A stretch of DNA of 64,000 nucleotides, from NCBI GenBank assembly GCA_947176745.1, contig CAMWRV010000002.1, positions 52,378-116,377 of the forward strand, read 5' to 3'. Below the pieces are notes generated by a model, which worked only from the letters and a program-made list of their open reading frames with translations, was not told where the DNA came from and did not search any database. The translations under genes were made by a program, and so were the position numbers. Positions 60,969-64,000 of this stretch are shown here, one piece after another. The stretch's first letter is position 1; the number at the start of each line of letters is the position of its first letter. The DNA comes from an uncultured Muribaculaceae bacterium (GTDB lineage: Bacteria; Bacteroidota; Bacteroidia; Bacteroidales; Muribaculaceae).

Positions 60969-61928
60969 ATGAAGATTTCAGTAAAATTTATCGAATATTC
61001 AGTGCTGCTTTTTGTGCCGGTGCTGCTCGCAATCAGTTGCAACACAGGCATAGAGAGTACAAAAGCCATCACTATGTCGAGGTCGGAGCGTCGGGAGACA
61101 ATGCCGGGTGCCGAAGAGCGTATGTCGGCGCAGATCACATCCGAACCGCTTGGGGAATGGCGAGCCGGAAAGAAGTTCCTGATTTCAGACAACAAGGCTT
61201 CCGTCTTGCTCGAACGTCAGCCTTATGCGCACAACTTTTCAGCGACTGATTCGATTGTCGGCACAGTTTTGAGCTTTGAGCGCGTATCCTCACGTCTAAC
61301 CCCCGGGGGCGACACTGTGGCAATAATTGAATTCCGCGGAGACGGGTGCGCATACCTCTACAATACGTCAAGAAATTTGCGCGATGCTCTTCATTCGTTC
61401 AAGGGACAGGATATGCCGATGATGATCGATCTCGACATGGTTGCGTCAGCCGACAGCCTGCTCCGCGGGCGAAAGGTGTGGACACGCTCGCGCCTGTGGT
61501 ATGACAGCGTAGGAAATATAGTAGATGGCCGTAAGTTCGATCCTGTCACAATAACACGGATTCGCCCGGGCAACATGGTTTTTCCGCTTGCTGTGGAATT
61601 CACGGATGAAAATAGAGAAAACGCGACTATGTTCATGAATGTCTCCAGCTCTGACGGAATTGGAGCTGAAAGCCGCACGTTCCAGAGTCTGTTTATTCTT
61701 GAGGATCCACGGCAGCTTTATTCATCTGTATCTCCCGAGATATGGGAGAATATCAAAAAAGGACGAGTATCGGCCGGAATGACCAAGGAGGAGTGTCGCC
61801 TGTCGCTTGGAAATCCCGCTGAGGTCGACGCCGGGCATAACTGGAGCTCGGTCATCGACATCTGGAGATATCGCGACGGATCATATCTTCAGTTTCAGGA
61901 CGGACTACTTGTGAACTACAGACATTGA
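60969..61928 (+). CDS. Lipoprotein with C-terminal SmpA/BamE-like segment
   Basis: Lipobox VLLAISC; C-terminal GRVSAGMTKEECRLSLGNPAEVDAGHNWSSVIDIWRYRDGSYLQFQDGLLVNYRH. Confidence 0.6.
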   Translation: MKISVKFIEYSVLLFVPVLLAISCNTGIESTKAITMSRSERRETMPGAEERMSAQITSEPLGEWRAGKKFLISDNKASVLLERQPYAHNFSATDSIVGTVLSFERVSSRLTPGGDTVAIIEFRGDGCAYLYNTSRNLRDALHSFKGQDMPMMIDLDMVASADSLLRGRKVWTRSRLWYDSVGNIVDGRKFDPVTITRIRPGNMVFPLAVEFTDENRENATMFMNVSSSDGIGAESRTFQSLFILEDPRQLYSSVSPEIWENIKKGRVSAGMTKEECRLSLGNPAEVDAGHNWSSVIDIWRYRDGSYLQFQDGLLVNYRH

Positions 61929-61954
61929 AAAGCAACAGGCTAAAGAATTGAATC

Positions 61955-63736
61955 ATGATAGAACATAACAAGGATATAACTTCATTCACGACGTTCGGGA
62001 TTCCGGTCCGCGCACGCCACTTCGCCGAATATTCATCAGAAAAGGAGCTTCTCAAAATCTCGCGAGACAAGACGTTTATCGAGGGTCCGGTGCTCAATAT
62101 CGGGGGAGGAAGCAATCTGCTGTTCGTCGGAGACTATGACGGACTCGTGCTTCATTCAGCCATAAAGGGCATTGTCAGATATGACAAGGACGGAGATACG
62201 GTTTTTGCCATAGCAGGTGCGGGAGAGAAGTGGACTGACTTTGTCGAATGGACTCTCGGCCAGGGTCTGGCCGGTGTCGAGAATCTTGCCGGAATCCCCG
62301 GAGAGGTCGGAGCGGCCCCGGTGCAGAATGTCGGAGCCTACGGTGTGGAGGCGGGAGATGTGATACATGCCGTGGAATGCTTCGACACATTCACAAGAAC
62401 CACCCGGCGATTCACTGCTGAGGAATGTCGTTTCGGCTATCGCGACAGCTTTTTCAAACATGAGGGGAAAGGCCGCTACATCGTAATGAGAGTCTCCTTC
62501 CGGCTCCGTCCCGGCTCAGAAGCACGGAATCTCGAATACGGACCGCTTCGCGATCTTGAGGAGAGACTCGGACATGTGCCGACTATCAGGGAGGTTGCCG
62601 ACGAGGTTGTCAGGATTCGTGACGCCAAGCTTCCTGATCCTGCCGTTATCGGAAGTGCAGGCAGTTTTTTCAAAAATCCGGTAGTGCACAGCGGGCATCT
62701 CGAGGAGATCAGGGTTCTGACCGGTGAGGCTGTTTCCGGTTATCCTGTAGGAGAGAAGCACACAAAGGTGTCGGCTGCATGGCTGATAGACCACGCGGGC
62801 ATGAAAGGTTGCCGTCAGGGAGGCGCGGAGGTATACGACAAGCAGCCGCTTGTTATAGTCAACAGAGAAAATGCGACTTCGGAAGATGTGGCTGTCCTTG
62901 CGGAAAAAGTGCGTTCGGCCGTAAGAAAGAAATTTCTGATCGACCTGAATCCGGAAGTCAACTTCATTGACACCTCAGTGCATGTCACCATGCTCGGCAC
63001 CGGCACATCAAAGGGAATTCCCGAAATCGGATGCGAATGTCCAGTATGCACATCTTCCGATATTAAAGACAAGCGGACACGCACATCCGCATTGGTGCGC
63101 ACAATGGGACTGACAATCCTGATCGATCCCTCACCCGATTTCCGTCTGCAGGCTCTTGCCGCCGGTATACACCACATAGACGCAGTTCTTGTCACACACA
63201 GTCATTATGACCATGTCGGGGGCATAGATGATCTGCGCCCGTTCTGCGACGGGGGCGATCTTGTAATGTATGCCAACGACAGAGCAGAGAAAGATCTTCG
63301 GAAGCATTATGACTATTGTTTCCGTGAGAATCCATATCCGGGAGTGCCGGTTTTCAGGCTGAAGACTGTGGGTAACACCCCGTTCTTTATAAATGGAGTG
63401 AAGATAGTCCCTGTTGAAGTCATGCACGGCGCGATGCCGATACTTGGATTCCGTATCGGTAATTTTGCATACATTACCGATGCCAAGACGATTGAACCTG
63501 CGGAGATCGAAAAACTGGAAGGGGTGGACACTCTTGTTGTAAACGCTCTCCGCGACCGCGACCACTTCTCGCACTTCACGCTTGCGGAGGCACTCGCGCT
63601 TGTGGAGTCAGTCTCTCCGAGGCAGGCATATCTGACACACTTCAATCACGAGATCGGCCGACACTACGATCTTTCAAAAAGATTGCCCGACGGCGTATCG
63701 CCGGGTTTTGACGGACTCTCCTTCTCCGTGAGATGA
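61955..63736 (+). CDS. murB: Fused MurB and metallo-beta-lactamase-fold hydrolase (PhnP-like)
   Basis: MurB motifs SFTTFGIPVRARHFAE, IGGGSNLLF, AGIPGEVGAAPVQNVGAYG, GSAGSFFKNP; then VTMLGTGTSKGIPEIGCECPVC...VTHSHYDHVGGIDDLRPF in the same frame. Confidence 0.88.
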   Translation: MIEHNKDITSFTTFGIPVRARHFAEYSSEKELLKISRDKTFIEGPVLNIGGGSNLLFVGDYDGLVLHSAIKGIVRYDKDGDTVFAIAGAGEKWTDFVEWTLGQGLAGVENLAGIPGEVGAAPVQNVGAYGVEAGDVIHAVECFDTFTRTTRRFTAEECRFGYRDSFFKHEGKGRYIVMRVSFRLRPGSEARNLEYGPLRDLEERLGHVPTIREVADEVVRIRDAKLPDPAVIGSAGSFFKNPVVHSGHLEEIRVLTGEAVSGYPVGEKHTKVSAAWLIDHAGMKGCRQGGAEVYDKQPLVIVNRENATSEDVAVLAEKVRSAVRKKFLIDLNPEVNFIDTSVHVTMLGTGTSKGIPEIGCECPVCTSSDIKDKRTRTSALVRTMGLTILIDPSPDFRLQALAAGIHHIDAVLVTHSHYDHVGGIDDLRPFCDGGDLVMYANDRAEKDLRKHYDYCFRENPYPGVPVFRLKTVGNTPFFINGVKIVPVEVMHGAMPILGFRIGNFAYITDAKTIEPAEIEKLEGVDTLVVNALRDRDHFSHFTLAEALALVESVSPRQAYLTHFNHEIGRHYDLSKRLPDGVSPGFDGLSFSVR

Positions 63737-63839
63737 ACGCTGAATGATATTTATAATTGGTCGGATTGTGATTATTAGTGGTCAATATGGTGTAAATTAT
63801 TAGAAATGGCAAATTTTTTAAGAAAAAATAGTTGAAAAA

Positions 63840-63871
63840 TTTGGTGGATTCGAAAATTGTTACTAACTTTG
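63840..63871 (+). promoter_or_regulatory. Bacteroidetes-type promoter upstream of tRNA-Glu
   Basis: TTTG (63840-63843), N20, TAACTTTG (63864-63871). Confidence 0.75.
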
Positions 63872-63942
63872 CATCGCAAAAGGGAAACAACGAGGCTCTG
63901 AGGCAAACGATGAATCGGGTTTCTGAGTGACCTTCGCCAACC

Positions 63943-64000
63943 GGTCGATTAGTGTAGCGGTTAGCACGCCACCCTCTCACGGTGGAGACTCGGGTTCGAG
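63943..64000 (+). tRNA. tRNA-Glu (anticodon CTC), truncated by window end
   Basis: GGTCGATTAGTGTAGCGGTTAGCACGCCACCCTCTCACGGTGGAGACTCGGGTTCGAG; anticodon loop CTCTCAC. Confidence 0.85.

Noticed and set aside
1-64000. CRISPR arrays, prophage, integrases, toxin-antitoxin pairs or classical defence systems
   Set aside because: No regularly spaced repeats, no phage structural genes and no nuclease/helicase defence operons recognised; RecQ, PriA and the DEDD exonuclease are in housekeeping contexts.

Overview
This 64 kb window looks like a contiguous chromosomal segment of a Bacteroidales genome, plausibly Muribaculaceae-like. The lineage call rests on TAnnTTTG -7 promoters, an Na+-NQR operon, a BioG-BioC fusion, an ExbB-ExbD-ExbD-TonB operon, Omp28/DUF6029-type proteins and an extended S16. 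Most of the content is core metabolism and envelope genes: clpP-clpX, recQ, a parvulin/OstA-like/mutL block, malQ, B12-dependent RNR, class III Fbp, DAHP synthase-chorismate mutase, biotin genes, priA, lpxH, glyA, nqrA-F, TonB/ExbBD, pgk, an AmgK-RapZ fusion plus MurU-like gene, prfA, rpsP, tRNA-Met, and murB fused to an MBL domain. The window ends in a truncated tRNA-Glu. I see no prophage, transposase, CRISPR array or classical defence island. The clearest anomalies are: (1) a perfect 236-bp-period tandem duplication with 4-bp AGAC microhomology inside a two-domain parvulin gene; it shifts the frame and splits the gene, and removing one unit restores one ORF; (2) a 184-bp MITE-like intergenic element with 19-bp terminal inverted repeats; (3) a second locus 11.7 kb away where the same inverted-repeat ends abut directly; (4) AmgK-RapZ(C-terminal) and MurB-MBL fusions; (5) a structured gene-free interval between exbB and pgk. 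All calls come from reading the sequence and translations; no database search was run.
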